Below are positions 5,699 to 5,756 of a stretch of DNA of 5,756 bases, one piece after another. A program made the translations under genes and the position numbers. This DNA comes from Flavobacteriales bacterium (GTDB lineage Bacteria > Bacteroidota > Bacteroidia > Flavobacteriales_D > Crocinitomicaceae), in assembly GCA_947462695.1 (NCBI GenBank), contig CANHQC010000137.1, positions 1 to 5,756 on the forward strand. The letters are read 5' to 3'. Within the stretch, counting starts at the first letter, position 1, and each line of letters opens with the position of its first letter. The notes under the pieces are model-generated. The model made no database searches. It had not been told where the DNA came from and worked only from the letters and a program-made list of their open reading frames with translations.

Positions 5699-5756
5699 AG
5701 CGGCGTCGACTTACTCTCCCACCCTCAAAAGGGCAGTACCATCAGCGCTAGTGGGC
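5699..5756 (-). rRNA. rrf: 5S ribosomal RNA, 3' half (runs off the window)
   Basis: The minus strand reads the conserved 3' half of bacterial 5S rRNA: AGCGCTGATGGTACTGC, the small hairpin CCCTTTTGAGGG, then GTGGGAGAGTAAGTCGACGCC, which is the loop E / helix IV region and the 3' strand of helix I. The 5' half, and presumably 23S and 16S, lie beyond the right edge. 5S is normally last in the rRNA operon, which agrees with the terminator that follows directly. The exact 3' end is set to within a few bases. A contig break inside an rRNA operon is common because these operons are repeated in the genome. Confidence 0.9.

Overview
The window looks like an AT-rich chromosomal piece from a member of the Bacteroidota, most likely Flavobacteriales. 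The clues are a C-terminal type IX secretion (T9SS) sorting domain, a large TonB-dependent outer-membrane receptor, genes without clear Shine-Dalgarno sequences, a good TAnnTTTG -7 promoter element, and a PhoB/PhoR-type two-component pair of the kind common in that phylum. The left edge is a perfect 150-bp palindrome and the right edge cuts through a 5S rRNA gene. The window may therefore be a whole short contig, folded back on itself at the left and broken in an rRNA operon at the right.

Layout on the + strand: (1) 1-150, a perfect inverted repeat whose right arm is real receptor coding sequence and whose left arm is its reverse complement, probably an assembly or amplification artefact; (2) about 77-1444, the C-terminal half of a TonB-dependent receptor, closed by a strong intrinsic terminator; (3) a promoter region, then 1626-3455, a secreted right-handed beta-helix protein with a PKD domain and a T9SS type A sorting signal; (4) a second hairpin terminator or attenuator at 3476-3504; (5) 3518-4210, a PhoB/OmpR-type response regulator, overlapping by 4 bp (6) 4207-5292, a PhoR-like membrane histidine kinase with almost no external domain.

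On the - strand at the right end: the 3' half of a 5S rRNA gene (about 5699-5756), its terminator (5656-5693), a short inverted 5S-like fragment, and the decayed C-terminal end of an OmpA-family gene. The OmpA remnant carries an apparent Glu-to-amber mutation in its NRRVEF motif.

The receptor, the secreted beta-helix protein and the two-component system probably form one functional neighbourhood: a surface uptake or binding pair and the regulator that may control it. The substrate cannot be read from the sequence. Phosphate is a guess from the resemblance to PhoB/PhoR. I see no CRISPR array, insertion sequence, phage or defence system. The most unusual features are the terminal palindrome, the terminator squeezed directly in front of the regulator gene, and the rRNA-flanking debris on the right.
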